This document shows positions 41,560 to 53,350 of a stretch of 64,000 nucleotides of DNA, piece by piece. Within the stretch, counting starts at the first letter, position 1, and each line of letters starts with the position of its first letter. The notes beneath the pieces were generated by a model that saw nothing but the letters and a program-made list of their open reading frames with translations, was not told the origin of the DNA and made no database searches. This DNA is from Euglena gracilis (taxonomy: Eukaryota; Euglenida; Euglenophyceae; Euglenales). A program made the translations under genes and the position numbers. Location: the NCBI GenBank assembly GCA_039621445.1, contig CP154956.1, forward strand, positions 36,960,444 through 37,024,443, written 5' to 3'.

Positions 41560-42237
41560 TTAGCCTCTGGCCACCAGGGCCTGGTGATGCCCCATTGGGC
41601 TTGAAATTGTTGGCCGTAATGGCCTTGGCCCCCATGGCCTGGCTTCTCTTTGTCTTTGGCTTGAATTGATGTGGGTCTCCAGCTGCATGTGTAGTCTTGG
41701 GGGGCCTCTGTGGGCCTCCCCTTCCCCCAATTTTTGATGCCTAGCCTTGCAGAGGATTTTCGCCTTGCAGGCGTTGCAAATGAAACTGGCTTCCATGGCC
41801 TTGGATATAATCCTTGCATCCATGGCCTTGGTATATTTTGTTTGGTGTCCCCCTCTTCCCCTTAGGGGTCGTCGTGTTAGAAAATATAGGGAGACTTTAA
41901 AGACCTCTTCTGCCCCTTCCTGTGGGGAGTTGCTGGGTGTTTCGGCCTCCATGGCCCCCACCTTGTCCTCGATTCCATCTTCCCCACGTTTGTTTGAAAT
42001 GTGTTGGTTGGCCTCGCGGGACATGTCTCTGGCACCCTGTGGGTTTCTTCTGTACAGTCTTGCTTGGCTTTTGTGCCCCAATGCCGATGCCTTTCTTCCC
42101 GTATTGGGCTGGGGATACCTTCCTTCTTCAGGTCTTTCTGAACACTGTGGTCCACTGTCCGCGGCCGTCACTGGGTGGGTTTTTTTTTGCTGGGAAATTT
42201 CTGAGATCTGGGGGAAGGTGCGGCCACGGTTCGCCAC
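41560..42237 (-). CDS. C3 gag-like ORF fragment
   Basis: 225-codon open frame rich in R, K, Q and G. The corresponding gag start is at about 42350 (MTSMNNAAEKKLELSS ... WRTVAAPSPR) in another frame, so an indel lies between. Similar composition to C1 gag, weak sequence identity. Whether it is translated is unknown. Confidence 0.4.
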   Translation of the reverse strand: MANRGRTFPQISEISQQKKTHPVTAADSGPQCSERPEEGRYPQPNTGRKASALGHKSQARLYRRNPQGARDMSREANQHISNKRGEDGIEDKVGAMEAETPSNSPQEGAEEVFKVSLYFLTRRPLRGRGGHQTKYTKAMDARIISKAMEASFICNACKAKILCKARHQKLGEGEAHRGPPRLHMQLETHINSSQRQREARPWGPRPLRPTISSPMGHHQALVARG

Positions 42238-42644
42238 GTTTCGTCCGCACCCTCAGGTTCTCCAGCTGCTGCGGTGACTGCTGCTCCGGGTAGTTCACGT
42301 CGACTGGATAGTTCCAATTTCTTCTCCGCAGCATTGTTCATTGAAGTCAAATTGAAATTACAAATTTTAAATTGATGTTCCGTCTCGTTCGTGTCCTTCT
42401 GGATATTCGTTTGATATTGACTTCTACTCTTGGTTCGTCTTCGTTCTAAACTCTGTTCCTTTCTTCCTTGTTGTCGAAGGACAAATTAGGAATCAGCCAA
42501 CTCCGGCGAAAAAGGCACTAGGCGCAGACCCGTAACCCAGCGCACCAAACCAATCACAACAAACCGCCGGCGAGCAAAGCAGGGCCTCAAAATGGCAAAG
42601 TGCGGAGCCCGTGGTGTCTTCTTCTTCTTACTTGACCATCCACG

Positions 42645-42790
42645 AGTAATCAACCAACACCGGCTAAAAAGTGACCCCTAACCCAACGGGGGGGGGGAAA
42701 CACTCTTCAAAACTGCACCGAAGAATAAGGCACGGGCGAAGCCTGGACGGAATAAGGGCAAAGTGCGGAGCCCGCGGTGTCGTTTTTGAC
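42645..42790 (-). repeat. Relic DIRS-like end between C3 and C4
   Basis: aaccaacaccggctaaaaagtg, cccctaacccaacggggg and aagggcaaagtgcggagccc then gcggtgtc: a divergent 5' terminal repeat on the minus strand without body. Confidence 0.5.
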
Positions 42791-43140
42791 GGCTGGGTCA
42801 AAAAAAGAGAGGTCGGTATTTTGGCAGGCTTTTTGGTGCCCCATTTTCCTGCCATGTTCCATTCAATAGTACTCACTCGAGGAAAACCGACCAGGGAGGA
42901 AGGGACACCGAGGGCGAAGCACAAAGATCTTTTGATTGTGACGCGTTGGGTTAGGAGTCCCTGCTTAGTGCCTTTTTTCGACGGAGTTGGCTGATTCCTG
43001 AATTGATATTCGACACCCAGAAGAAAGGAGAACACCTCAACTCAAGACTACGAAGTCACCAAAGAAAGTCAAATTCAATTTCCCGAACGATAAGAACCAG
43101 CTGAATATCAAACTTCAAAAAAAATCACTAACTGACTTCA

Positions 43141-43432
43141 ATGAAAGATGAATTGGGGAAGACATTGGTATTACAACGAGAAGCAGCGGTGGCCGCAGCA
43201 GCTGGAAAACATGTAGATGCGGACAAGGAATGGAAAGCTGTGGTCACCCCTTCCCCACCCCTCTCAGAAATTTCACCACAGCCAAACCCCCCCAGTGACC
43301 ACAGCCCTTGGCAGACAGTGGTCAAGAAGTCCAGAAAGGGGAAAGCACCAATGGCCCCAGGCCTTCCAAGGCCCAGCCCAGACAGATCTTCCAGGGCCCA
43401 GCCCAGACAGGTCTTACAGGGCCAAGTAAACC
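43141..43432 (+). pseudogene. C4 gag-like ORF, N-terminal part
   Basis: MKDELGKTLVLQREAAVA ... WKAVVTPSP, SEISPQPNPP, PWQTVVKKSRKGKAP. It aligns with C1 gag in the same frame, then runs into the inserted repeat P3. Confidence 0.8.
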
Positions 43433-43870
43433 CCCCCCCAAATAATACCCCCCCCGGGGTATTATTTTTTCGCCCGAAGTCCCGGCCCGAGGGGGGGGGG
43501 TATTATTTGGGGGGGGGGTATTATTTTTCCAAAAATTTCGAAATTTTCCGAAGTCCCGTAAAACCCAAAATAGCACCCAAAACCGCCCTTTGGGGTCATT
43601 TTTTGCACTTTCTTGTGAAATTTACCATTTTTGGAGGTCAGATGAGCCAGAAAAATCCATTTTTTCTATAATTTGTTGTCAGAAATTGTGATTTTTACCT
43701 ACATTTTCAGGTCAAAAATCCGGGCCTTCGGCCCGGAACAGGGGGGGGGGTATTATTTCGGCGGCCGAAGTCGGACCCCCACAGGGGGGGGGGGGTATAT
43801 ATTTGGGGGGGGTGGGAGGGTATTATTTGGGGGGTGGGGGGGGGGGGGTATTATTTGGTTTAGTGGGGGG
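43433..43870 (+). repeat. GGTATTATTTGGGG-family repeat P3, nested in C4 gag
   Basis: Starts ccccccccaaataataccccc and has repeated ggtattatttggggggg in both orientations, with a tttgggggg-rich end. Same family as P1 and P2. 43871-44194 is C/A-rich sequence of uncertain origin before gag resumes. Confidence 0.65.
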
Positions 43871-44194
43871 TTGGGGGGAGGGGGCTGTGTGTGGGGTTGG
43901 TGGTTTTACCCACCACTCTACACAACCCCTCCCACAAAACAACTCTCACTTCCCTGACGATCAAACCCCAGTACCCCCCCCCGCCCCCCAATCTACCGAC
44001 AAACCCTGAAGAAACCCCTGAGTAGATCCCCGGCCCACCCCCCAAATGCCCTAGGACCAAGCAAATCCCGCCCACCCCCCCACACAAGGGGTACCCCGCG
44101 CAACGTCCCCACAGCACCGCCTGACGCGGAAGAAAACCGCAGAAGGGCCACCCAGCCAGGATTCATGTCAAATTGTTCATAGCCCACTGGCAGA

Positions 44195-45043
44195 TTGACC
44201 AAGTGCCAAGGAGAACATCACAGCGGCCATGGAAGGCCAGTATTTCAGTCACTCCAACTGGATAGTTCAACAACAACCAAAGGTTGCCAAAAACTTCTTT
44301 TCAAAAAGTACTTTCCACATTCCCCACTAGGAGGCAGGGGCCTCAAATGCCCCCCAAGATTTCAATTGTGCATAGGAGCCAAGGACAGAGAAATATTCCC
44401 AAGACCCAAGGGGGGTCAAGACCATTCAACAAGGGCAGGGCACCCTTTCAAAGCAGGGCCATTGCGGCCAATATCTGCTGGGCCACGACAGCATTCCCCA
44501 GGCCATGAAGGCAACACACCAGGGCCATGGAGGCCATTTATTTTAAAGCCCTCTGGGCACATTATGCACAGGCCACTGGGGCCAGAAGCTGAGAGGCAGC
44601 TCCAGAGGGGCTCTTTATATAAATCATCAGCCACAGGCGGAAGAGGGAACCCCAGTTTGCATCAAGGAGGATCAGGTGGAAGGCCCCTAAAAGCATTTAC
44701 GCTTCTTCATTCCAAGGATAATTTTTCAAGGGGGACCCTCAGAGGCCCCCCTATGGTATGGCAACCAACCACATCAACAGCAAGAAGGCCAGTTAGTCAA
44801 AACAGGGGCAGTAAGCCCTATAGTATGGAACCCAACAACAAGATCCTCCAGAGAGAGTGTGAGGAGAGAGGGAGAGCATGCATGTACATCCCCCCAGAAT
44901 CATTTAGATTTGCAAAATGCTCAATTCCTATGGGCTCTAGGGGCTGTCCCATGTCCAACAACCCCAACCCAGCCCCCCTAAAACACACTGCTGGAAAAGC
45001 TAAATGCAAAGGAGAAACAATGGGGAGACACCCCCCTGAATGA
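44195..45043 (+). pseudogene. C4 gag-like ORF, C-terminal part
   Basis: Reads LLFKKYFPHSPLGGRGLKC ... RGPPMVWQPTTSTARRPVSQ, NNKILQRECEERGRACMY, ending MGRHPPE. It is in the frame homologous to C1 ORF1, which supports ORF1 as the real gag frame. Confidence 0.75.
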
Positions 45044-45159
45044 AAGACTCCAAAAGAGCTTAAAATGGTGGCAGAAAAAGGCACCCCCAGCAACCTGTCA
45101 GCTCATCAAGGATGACATTCAACCCCCCTGGGTAAATCCTTCCAAATCGTCCACCCACC

Positions 45160-46110
45160 CAAAGGCCAGAGCCAACCTGGGGGGAAGACCCTTCCACCAA
45201 GGTGAAACCAGACAGTTACACTCAGACAGCAGCATCCATGCGTGGGGGGGGGATAGACATCCACACTGGAAGTACTGTCCAGGAGTTTTGGAGATAAAAC
45301 TCCATTTTACATATAAACGTCAAATAATTACATGCAGCAATAAACACAGTGAAAAAAATGTAAGCAAACCAGGGGAAACCGTGTCCCTGTCAGTAGACAA
45401 TCAGGTGATTTTTTATTACCTGACAAAAGGGGGGGAGGAAAGACCCTTTCAACAACATGCTTCGACCCTTATTCAAATGGTGCATGGAGCACAACAAAAA
45501 ACCCTTAAAGTAATTGGGTTCCTTCAGAAAAATGCCTAGCAGACCCCATCAGCAGATGGGAAATGGACAGGGGGGATTACTCCCTAGATCCACAACTTTT
45601 TCAATGGCTAAGGCAGTATTTCCAAAATGTCGTTCAGTTGTAAACAGATTGATTTGCCTCCCCAGGCAACAAAAGACTGCCCAAATCTGTGGCCAGGTGG
45701 CCCCACTGGAGGCCACAGCAGTGGATGAATTGCAATGTCCACTGGAAAACATGGGGGGGCTTTATGCCAACAACAACAACCCCCCATTGGTCAATAGTTC
45801 AAAATTTTCTCCCCAGACTGAAAGCATTTCCCCACACCACAGTTTTGATGGTCACCCCCCCCATTGGTATTCAGCCACCTGGTGGCCCCAATTAATAAAG
45901 GTAAAAGTGCCAGGGACCCCCTGCCTGAAAATCACCCCCTACAGGGGCATTTTCAAAAACTGCAGGGGGGAGAAAATGCCACCCCCCAGATAGCCCCTTC
46001 TTGGCATGATTTGCTCAGGCAAATCCTGGAGGGGGAACAAATACAAAATAAGACCATTGAAAATTTCCTAGAAAAAACCCCAGTCTAAAACGGTATCAAA
46101 GTGATTTCAC
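45160..46110 (+). pseudogene. C4 RNase H and downstream remnant (RT deleted)
   Basis: Starts at QLHSDSSIHAWG, continues PGETVSLSVDNQVIFYYLTK and ends HDLLRQILEGEQIQNKTIEN. Everything between the gag end and RNase H, including YLDD, is missing. Multiple frameshifts and stops. Confidence 0.82.
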
Positions 46111-46129
46111 GCTGTTATGGGTAATTTTG

Positions 46130-47311
46130 CCAAAAAAATGGGGGTACCCCCCCCCTGAAGCCACAACCGACCAAGTTGCTGACGATTTGGTACAATTATT
46201 TCAATTTATAAGGCCCAGGCCCGTAATGAATACAGTGCTATGCTTTTGATTCCTGGGTTTGGTGTATTGAGATTCCACACGATGTTGACACTGTACAAGA
46301 GGCTCTGGAACCAAAAACTGGGGGGAAAAAGGTGCATTTTGGGATCCCCTCCCAATCCTCCTGGGGCTGGCCAAGGCCCACTTTCCCACTGATATGTGTA
46401 CGTTGCGCACACAGCTTATTTTTTTGCTCACGAATCCTCTGTTTATACAGATCTTCAGATTTGGAGAGAATCAAACGCACAACCAGTGTGTTGGGCAAGG
46501 CGCCCTATATTAAAATTAGGCGTAAAGGCCAAAAATTCCACAAATGGAAAAGAGCTGTTTCCATACCACAATGCCCCAAAATAAGCCCATTTCCTTTGAT
46601 GATGTCATAAGTTGCAGCAACAAGGTCATTCGTCAGACCTGGGGGGCCCCTTCTGATTTCACTAAAACCCCCTTTTAAGCCCATTAGTGCAGATACCATT
46701 GCTTCGATAGCTAAATATTTTTTTGGCCAAACATGGGGTACCCCCCCAGGTTTTGGGGGGCCCATTCCACCAGAGGGGCAGGAGTTGGTTTACTCAAAAA
46801 ATTGGGCCTTTCTGCCCAAGAAGTTTTTGAGATTGGCCAGTGGAGGAGGGTGGAGGATTTTTCAGCCCATTATCAACGACTTGGCGCCCAAGGTGCCCTG
46901 GAAAATCAACCCTCACAAGGGCAAAGTGCGGAGCCCGAGGTGTCTCGCACTCCCTCGAGGAAAGCCGACCAGGGAGGAAGGGACACCGAGGGCGAAGCAC
47001 AAAGACCTTGTGAGCCCGACCCCCTCACCCGTAAAAGAAAATTTGTCTTCAAAAGACTTCGGTTAGCAGAAAATGGGGGCCAGGGGGGGGAGAGGGGGGG
47101 GACCAGCGTCGCAGCCGTCACGTCGGAGCCACAGGCGGCAGTAAGAAGGGACTCCCCACCAAACGCGTCACAATCGAACAACAGATCGCCGGCGAGCAAC
47201 GCATGGCCTCACAAGGCAAAGTGCGGAGCCCGAGGTGTCATCGATTTCTGGGGGGGTGGGTTTGGATTTTTGGGCATTGGAGCCCGGGCGCCCCTATTTG
47301 ATGTTTTCTGA
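46130..47311 (+). pseudogene. C4 tyrosine recombinase
   Basis: Frame changes occur before 46733; from there WGAHSTRGAGVGLLKKLG, DFSAHYQRLGAQG and the ICR-encoded tail SAEPEVSRTPSRKADQGG are open. The C9-TGA feature of C1 recurs at 46145-46157. Confidence 0.8.
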
Positions 47312-48434
47312 AAGGTCAAGAGTTAACCTTGTTTTGGGCTTCGTCGGTGCCCCCTCCCCTCTCGGTCTTGGGGCCCCTGAGGGGTGGGGGGGTCGGGCTC
47401 CGCACTGCAAAAAAGTCAAGGGGGCCGGGGGGGGGGCTCCACAAATTTTTTTGTTTCAAAGCGTTCTCCAAATTTTCTTGGTACCCAACCGATGGTGGTG
47501 GCAACAAAACGCCCCAACACTTATCCACTGACAAATTTCAAAAACCTTTCAATTATTAAAACTTTCCAGTGCTTTTCTCTGGTTGAATATCAGGCATATG
47601 CATGGAAGGCATATGCCGCTTTTATTTCACTGGAGAGTGCCCTTTCGCATTGCATAAAAAAAAAGCATCCATAATATGCCCTTCAGTTGTTTAGTTGTTT
47701 TTTCCCCCGGAGCCTTGGGCTCGGTCGGAGCCCGAGGACGCCGAACCACAAAAGCATACACAAAAAAATAGAATAGCACACAATGTACAAAAAAGTGCAT
47801 GTCCTCACTGGTTCTCTGTGGCTGGATCCTGAAGTGAGGCACTGCAGGTGCACAGACAACACGTTCGCCATGCTCTTGAAGAGCGTGTCTCCGGTGACGG
47901 GAGGTGGCGCTGCCAGGCATCTGGGAGGTGTCGAGCGGAAGCCACCTGCCTGCTGTGCCCCGACTGACGCTGGCACTGAAACCATTCGGCCAAGAGGTTG
48001 GCCTGCGGACGGGGGGATGCGCCGAATTAAAAAGCGAGGCTGAAGGGGCTCGGGAGAGACAGATTGGGATTTGAAGTTGAGCTGAACCGTCCACTGCAGT
48101 GACGGGGCACGGCTGCGGCAAATGCCATCGCCACATTCGTTCGTGTTTCGCTGCAACCCATTGCCCAGGGCCTGCCATTGCGTGCCTAGGGTTCCTTTCC
48201 ATGTTCAGATGGGGAAAAACCAAACCAGTCCCAAACTCCCACTCAGCCTGACCATGCCTCAACGGACTTTGACCATCACCCCCCCCCCCCCAGAATTATT
48301 CTGGCGACTTCGGCGCCAGGTGAGTCCCAAATCCAAAAACCAGTTGATCGTTTTAAAAAACAAATCAATCACCCGTGAGGGACAGGGTCGGTGCACATTA
48401 TGCTCCGACCTGTGCTGTGGTTTGTTCTATGTCT

Positions 48435-48535
48435 GCACACACACGACGCACGCATGCATGCACACATGCATGCATGCATGCACGCATGCAAGCACCGCCC
48501 ACCACCCACCCACCCACCCACCAACCCACCCAAAC
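48435..48535. repeat. (CATG)n and (CCAC)n simple repeats
   Basis: cgcatgcatgcacacatgca followed by catgcatgcatgcacgcatg and then cccacccacccacc. Confidence 0.95.
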
Positions 48536-49204
48536 ACACGAACGAATGCACACACAAACACCAAGGCTAATTAGTGCACAATATTGCAAATATCGCAGTA
48601 TCGAAAAAATATTGCATGTGGGCGCAACATCTCGCAAATATTGCACAAATATATCGCACTTCTATTTTTTGCCTGCAATGCCCAATTTCATGGTAGTTTT
48701 TGGGGTAATTCCTGATTTTGCAACTTGTAAGTTTGAAATTTGGGGCTGTTGAGTCCTATTCTCATGTCAAAAAATTTAACTTGTGAAAATTCTTTGCTTG
48801 TTTTTGGGTGACGTCACCACAGCAAGTTGAAAATCGACCACACCCTGCAACCCCCTCACAACCCCCCGCAATCCCAACCCATCCCATTCGTTGATAAAAG
48901 GTTGGGGGGTCGCGTGGGGGGGGGGTACCATGCTTTCGATGTTCATTAGGAATCACGTAACCGTATGTTGTTAATGAAGTCATATATTTGTTTCAATTTT
49001 GGATCCTAATTAGATATTTCCAAATCCTTTGGTTCTGAACTATGCCTATAGGAATTTCACATGATTTCTGACTTAATCCCGTTCAATTTCAGGCTGTTCC
49101 TTTCTGCAACGGAATTTGGTCACAAGTAGGGTGGGGTTGTAGGGTGGGTAGGTGGGAAGAAAGCCTTGCAAAACGCATGGGGCGATATGGCTGCCAAACC
49201 CCTT

Positions 49205-49360
49205 TCAAGGGTATCAAGGCAGAAACCATTGCATCTTTGGCAAAAAAAGGCGACTTGGGATTGATTCCGTATCTGGGCCTACTCCACCGGAGGGGTGGGG
49301 GTGAATATGATGAAAAAAATGGCTTTAAACTCAGAAATGGTTTGTGAGATTGGTCAGTGT
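49205..49360 (+). pseudogene. Diverged DIRS tyrosine-recombinase relic
   Basis: KAETIASLAKKGD ... LLHRRGGG ... then, after a stop, DWSV resembles SADTIASITK, AHSTRGAG and EIGQW of C1 in order. The essential boxes are lost. Confidence 0.55.
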
Positions 49361-49539
49361 ATATATGTGCGATGAATTACAGCGCATATCCACCATATTT
49401 TCTAAATTCACCCCAAACTGTACCAAACCACCCAAAATGGCTTCAGAGCCCCAATCGGAAAGAAAAAGGGTAAAAGCTCAATTTTGGGTCATTTTTACCA
49501 ACAAATGGGCACCTTTCCCATTGGCATTTGCACATAAAA

Positions 49540-49900
49540 ACAACCATGAACAGTGTTTACCCATGCACAATTGCATCTACCTGTGGAAATGTAGCCTTGC
49601 CTTGCACACACAAAGGGATTTTGTTATTGGAGGGGAGCGACTGAGTTCATTAAAAAAGTTTACCCTGGCACAGCAGCTTTTATCATGACAACAGCATAAC
49701 AGCGTTTACCCATGTGGAAGCCTTGCCTTGCACACACAGAAGGATTCTGATTTTGTTATTCGAGGCCCCCCTCCCCTCCAGGAGTCCATAGGCCGACTAA
49801 GTGGTAATCCTGTACGAAGCAGCGTTTACCCATATGCACAACATGGACCTATGGAAGCCTTGAGTTGCACACATCGGGGAGTTTGTTATTGGAGGTGGGT
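49540..49900 (+). repeat. Irregular triplicated repeat
   Basis: cagtgtttacccatgcacaa (49552), cagcgtttacccatgtggaa (49694) and cagcgtttacccatatgcac (49820) are each followed by gaagccttg..ttgcacaca and ttttgttatt(g/c)gagg. Confidence 0.8.
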
Positions 49901-50719
49901 CGTTGGACAGCCCCCCCCCCCCCCGGCCGCCAGGAGGTGCACGGAGACCCTTTCTGCCATTTCCTGCCGGATTTTTACCATCTGCAGAAAGGGAGGTTTA
50001 CACAAACATCCCTTTCCTTTGGGGAAGTCTCTTCCCAATCACATCAGCTTATCATCACTAATTTTTGGTTCCAAAATGAACGATCCCAGGATGACTTCCT
50101 GGCGGAGGGGGGGGGGCAAAATATATCACAAATATTGATTGTATTGCAACTACAAGATCTCGCAAAATATCTCACCCCCCTCCCTCAAATGCAAGAGCAA
50201 GTGCCAACCTTTCACAGATTTCTCAGGAACGGCACCTTTGTGTACAGTTTCGACCTCAATCTCGGAGACAAAACAGAAGACAGCGTTGGTGTTAAAAAAT
50301 GGATTGTTGAAACAGATAATTATTGGGGAAACATACTGAAAACACAGCCAACGGGTCAACACCCCCCAAAGCCAAGGCAGCCCTGGCAAGCTGGAATGTG
50401 GATGGGGAAGGATGAGAAGCAGGCAGACACTGAGTAACCGAGCAGCACAAGCGAATTTTTGAAGTCTCGCGTTTGTAATTTTTCAAGCCGCGCCAAACGT
50501 GTTAAGCAAGGGCCGATTTGTGGTTTCATGGGTTCGTCAGACCACCAACAATGCAGTTGAGACTGAAATGAAATGAATGGTGGCACACCGCGTGTCAAGT
50601 GTGACCAGAGTGACCATGTCGGAGTAATCGTTGCCGCTCACTCATGACGTCGGTGATGTTTAACACCTCGCTCTCTGAAAGAAACAAATGCTGGTAAATT
50701 GAAAAAAAAACTTTGGTTT

Positions 50720-50806
50720 TGGGGCAGGGAACACGTTCGCACCACATGAACAACATATGTCGCATGCGGGATTCACAATCACTGTGCTGTGCTGGATGCG
50801 GCACAC
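50720..50806 (-). CDS. Candidate Cys-rich exon (unassigned)
   Basis: After an AG acceptor reads VCRIQHSTVIVNPACDICCS, CGANVFPAPK. No family recognised. Could belong with 51370-51480 and 53445-53525 to one minus-strand gene; boundaries uncertain. Confidence 0.25.
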
Positions 50807-51369
50807 CTTCCAACCGAGCAGGGAAGATGCGGGAGCTCCCAAAGGAAGCACAAAATGCCACCGTCAGCGCCAGCACGACAACAGCTAGGTGGGTTGAGTG
50901 CATGGCATCCTCACCACTAAGCGCTTACCAACCCCTGGCTTGAAAATGGAGAAATAAACCATGGTCGGAGATGCACAACCTGACTTCAGAGGGGTTGTAT
51001 CCAGCTTCAACCTGAGTCTGGCCAGGGAAAGGTCAGCGAACACCTCTTCTCCCTCCAGTCCAAGGCGTCAGCTGACTTGGACCATACGAACGTGTTGAGC
51101 CTGTCGGAGAACTTGGGCTGCATATAACCCAAGAAAAAACCAAATTTAAAAACATTTGTGGAACCCATTTTGGCCCCAGTTTTGAAGTTTGGTCTGTTCA
51201 GGTGGATCAGACACGCGGGGGGGGGGGGGGAAGCCCCCAGTTCACCTCCAAGAGGAACGGCATGAGGAATTCCCAACTGCAGGACCACCTCCCCTCGCTG
51301 CCCCCGTCAGCAATCCTCGGGGGGCCCCTCTCTCTCATTGAAAGGACGCCTCGGTTGAGCAGGTGGCAG

Positions 51370-51480
51370 CTCGGGCCCGAAGACGACTGTGATCCACCTG
51401 GTGGGGAAGGCCGGGGGTCTGGAGCGTGTCTTGCCGGGGCCGTGGCACGTGTTGCATTCGGTGGGAGAGGTGCAGGCGAG
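51370..51480 (-). CDS. Candidate Cys-rich exon with CxxCxGxG (unassigned)
   Basis: After ggggcAG reads VCLACTSPTECNTCHGPGKT, then RWITVVFGPELP. Third codon positions are GC-rich as in the dynein exons, unlike surrounding sequence. CNTCHGPG fits the CxxCxGxG spacing used by DnaJ-type zinc-binding domains, but one repeat is not enough for a family call. Confidence 0.35.
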
Positions 51481-52369
51481 GCACACACCTGCCCCAGGAC
51501 GATGACCAGCTTGGAGGGGCGCCCCGCCCATACTGCAACGGTCGCCACCAGTCCCCACACACTGAGCCCACAGCAGAGTTCGATGTAAAAGCAGGTGGAA
51601 GGGGGTCGGAACCCTCAGGTCAGAAGGGGAGGGAAGGGGATCTAAACAGCGGTGCAGCCTGGCAAACCAATTTTCAGCCTGGCATGAGGCGCCGGGTCAA
51701 AATTTTTTGCCTCCCAAAATTGGCCGAAAATGCCATTTTTGGCACTTTGGGACAAAAATTGCCAGAAAATGCATAAAAAAATTGGGCCAAAGCGAAACGA
51801 AAAATCTGGCCGTGTGGAGGGGAGTCCTGGTACCTCCCGGTCGGTCGGTCGACGCCCTGACAGGTGGGGAAGGGGGTTCGGACCCGTACCCCCCCTCTGG
51901 TCCAGGGAGGACACCCCTCTCTTGTCCAGGGGGGACACCCCTCCTCCACCACCCTGTACACCCTCCGTATATCGAACCCTGCGCCACAGACGAGGCAGAA
52001 CAGGTGAAACCCGACTGCATAATTCGTCGTCATGAGAGGCCGAATTTCTTTCAGGGGGCACGCATCCCTCCGGTGGAATGGAATGATCCTGTGGGTTTCA
52101 CATAAAACTTTCCATCGACAAACACAGATGGATGGACAACGCAATCATTTTCTTGCCGTGGACTGTTTTTTGAATGCAAAGTTAACTGAAAACGTATGCT
52201 TCTGGCTTGTTGGGCAAGGAGAGTTTGAGAAGCCAACCTGAAAAATATTGCATCGTTTACGGCGTTGTGAGCTGCGGCGATGGAAGAAAATGCCCCAAAC
52301 ACCGGTTGGGGGCGTGGGGAAGAAAGCCAGGGAAATGCACGCGACAGAGGCCCATCCTGGGCCGCACCG

Positions 52370-52530
52370 GCCAGACGGAGTCGGCGGAACACAGCGCCTC
52401 CGCAAACCGCCGCCACGCCACGCACGCCCGGGCGCTGCACACGGCCACCCCCGCCAGCACCACCCCGGGACGGGGCCGCGGCGTGGCGCCCTCCGGTGGC
52501 CCTGGACGCCTCCCCCTCCGGGCCCCCGAG
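52370..52530 (-). CDS. Candidate exon with hydrophobic segment (unassigned)
   Basis: Frame PRPRPGVVLAGVAVCSARAC, VAWRRFAEALCSADSVWPV shows about 90% G/C at third positions. Boundaries and function unknown. Confidence 0.3.
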
Positions 52531-53212
52531 TCCGCTGAGAGGCGGTATCCCGCGAAAACTGACCCGGCTCGTTCCCTCCCCGCCGACACAGGAACCCTTC
52601 AGTGACCAAAAGCCCGGATGTGAGAGCAAAAAAACGGGGATGGGAGCCCACATAAAAAACGTTGGGTACCCGTGCGTGCCCCGCATGGTTTATTGGAAAA
52701 GTGGAACAAAAGCGCAAAACACCAAAGCAACCGAAATCTGGATCAGGCAGTTGGTGACTGAGCAGGGAGATCGATAGGGATTCGGGAGTTTTCATGTTTG
52801 TTTGCACGCATGCGCATTCAATGCACAAGTATGTTGAGAATGAACGGGACAAACTGGGACAGGTAAACGTGGATTTGAAGGCCTAGGAGTGCGAAAAGGG
52901 AAAAAGCAGCAAAAGGGGGACGCTGAAATTTCATATTTATGCAGCACTTTTATGTAGCGTCACTTTATGTAGCACGGTTGGTGTGGGCGATTCGATACCA
53001 AAAAACCCCAAATAAATTGCAGGAGAACACCGCAACACCTGAAAACTGAAAGCGGAGCGACCAGCCGCGAGCAAGTGGCATGTGCCAGCCCAGGCTTCCT
53101 TCTTTTTTTTTTGCTTGCAAAGCCTCCGCAAAAGCACCACCAGGCCCACAATATAACTGAAGGCACTCAGAAGGCACTGCCGGAGGGCCTCTGGCCGGTC
53201 CATGCCAAACGA

Positions 53213-53350
53213 AGCCTGCCCCAGCGTGGCTTCGGCACCGGCAGGAGGAGGAGCGCCCCGGCCACCAGCAGGGCCGCCGTCCACCCGGCGGACCACCCGG
53301 GGAGGCCCCGGACCTGCGCCGCCGCCGGGACTCCAGAGGACCCCCTGTCA
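53213..53350 (-). CDS. Candidate exon with transmembrane-like segment (unassigned)
   Basis: Frame VPAAAQVRGLPGWSAGWT, then AALLVAGALLLLPVPKPRW is almost always G/C at third positions and contains an ~18-residue hydrophobic run followed by basic residues. It may be part of a membrane protein on the minus strand. Confidence 0.35.

Larger units (their letters stand above)
40119..42618 (-). mobile_element. DIRS-type element C3, internally deleted (2.5 kb)
   Basis: Left boundary ctcgtactccctcgatgcaa, right boundary ...gcggagcccgtggtgtc, with ITRs at about 40190-40290 and 42495-42595 and an ICR at 40410-40511. Gag-like sequence (41215-42350) is joined almost directly to tyrosine-recombinase remnants (40300-41150), so RT and RNase H are missing: a non-autonomous derivative. 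Confidence 0.85.
42867..47239 (+). mobile_element. DIRS-type element C4 with swapped terminal extensions
   Basis: Coding sequence is on plus. However, the left end reads gtactcactcgaggaaaacc ... gcgaagcacaaagatc, which in C1-C3 belongs to the 3' end, and the right end reads caaagtgcggagcccgaggtgtc, which belongs to the 5' end. The inner ITR parts are normal (left: gtgccttttttcgacggagt, right: cggcagtaagaagggactcc). RT is deleted, and a repeat is inserted in gag. ICR at about 46915-47016. Confidence 0.85.
47240..50600. other. Intergenic or intronic region, repeat-poor to repeat-rich
   Basis: No convincing gene. A minus-strand segment near 47830-47910 reads PVTGDTLFKSMANVLSVHLQ with moderately GC-rich third positions and might be an exon. 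A (CATG)n/(CACC)n stretch lies at 48435-48535, a recombinase relic at 49205-49360 and an irregular triplicated repeat at 49540-49900. Confidence 0.5.

Noticed and set aside
43433-44194. Pro/Gly frames in the C/G-rich inserted block
   Set aside because: Homopolymer-driven frames inside a repeat; gag homology stops at 43432 and resumes at about 44195.
50180-50437. Plus-strand frame LGDKTEDSVGVKKWIVETDN and neighbours
   Set aside because: No family match, no codon bias and no clear splice context; too weak to report as a gene.
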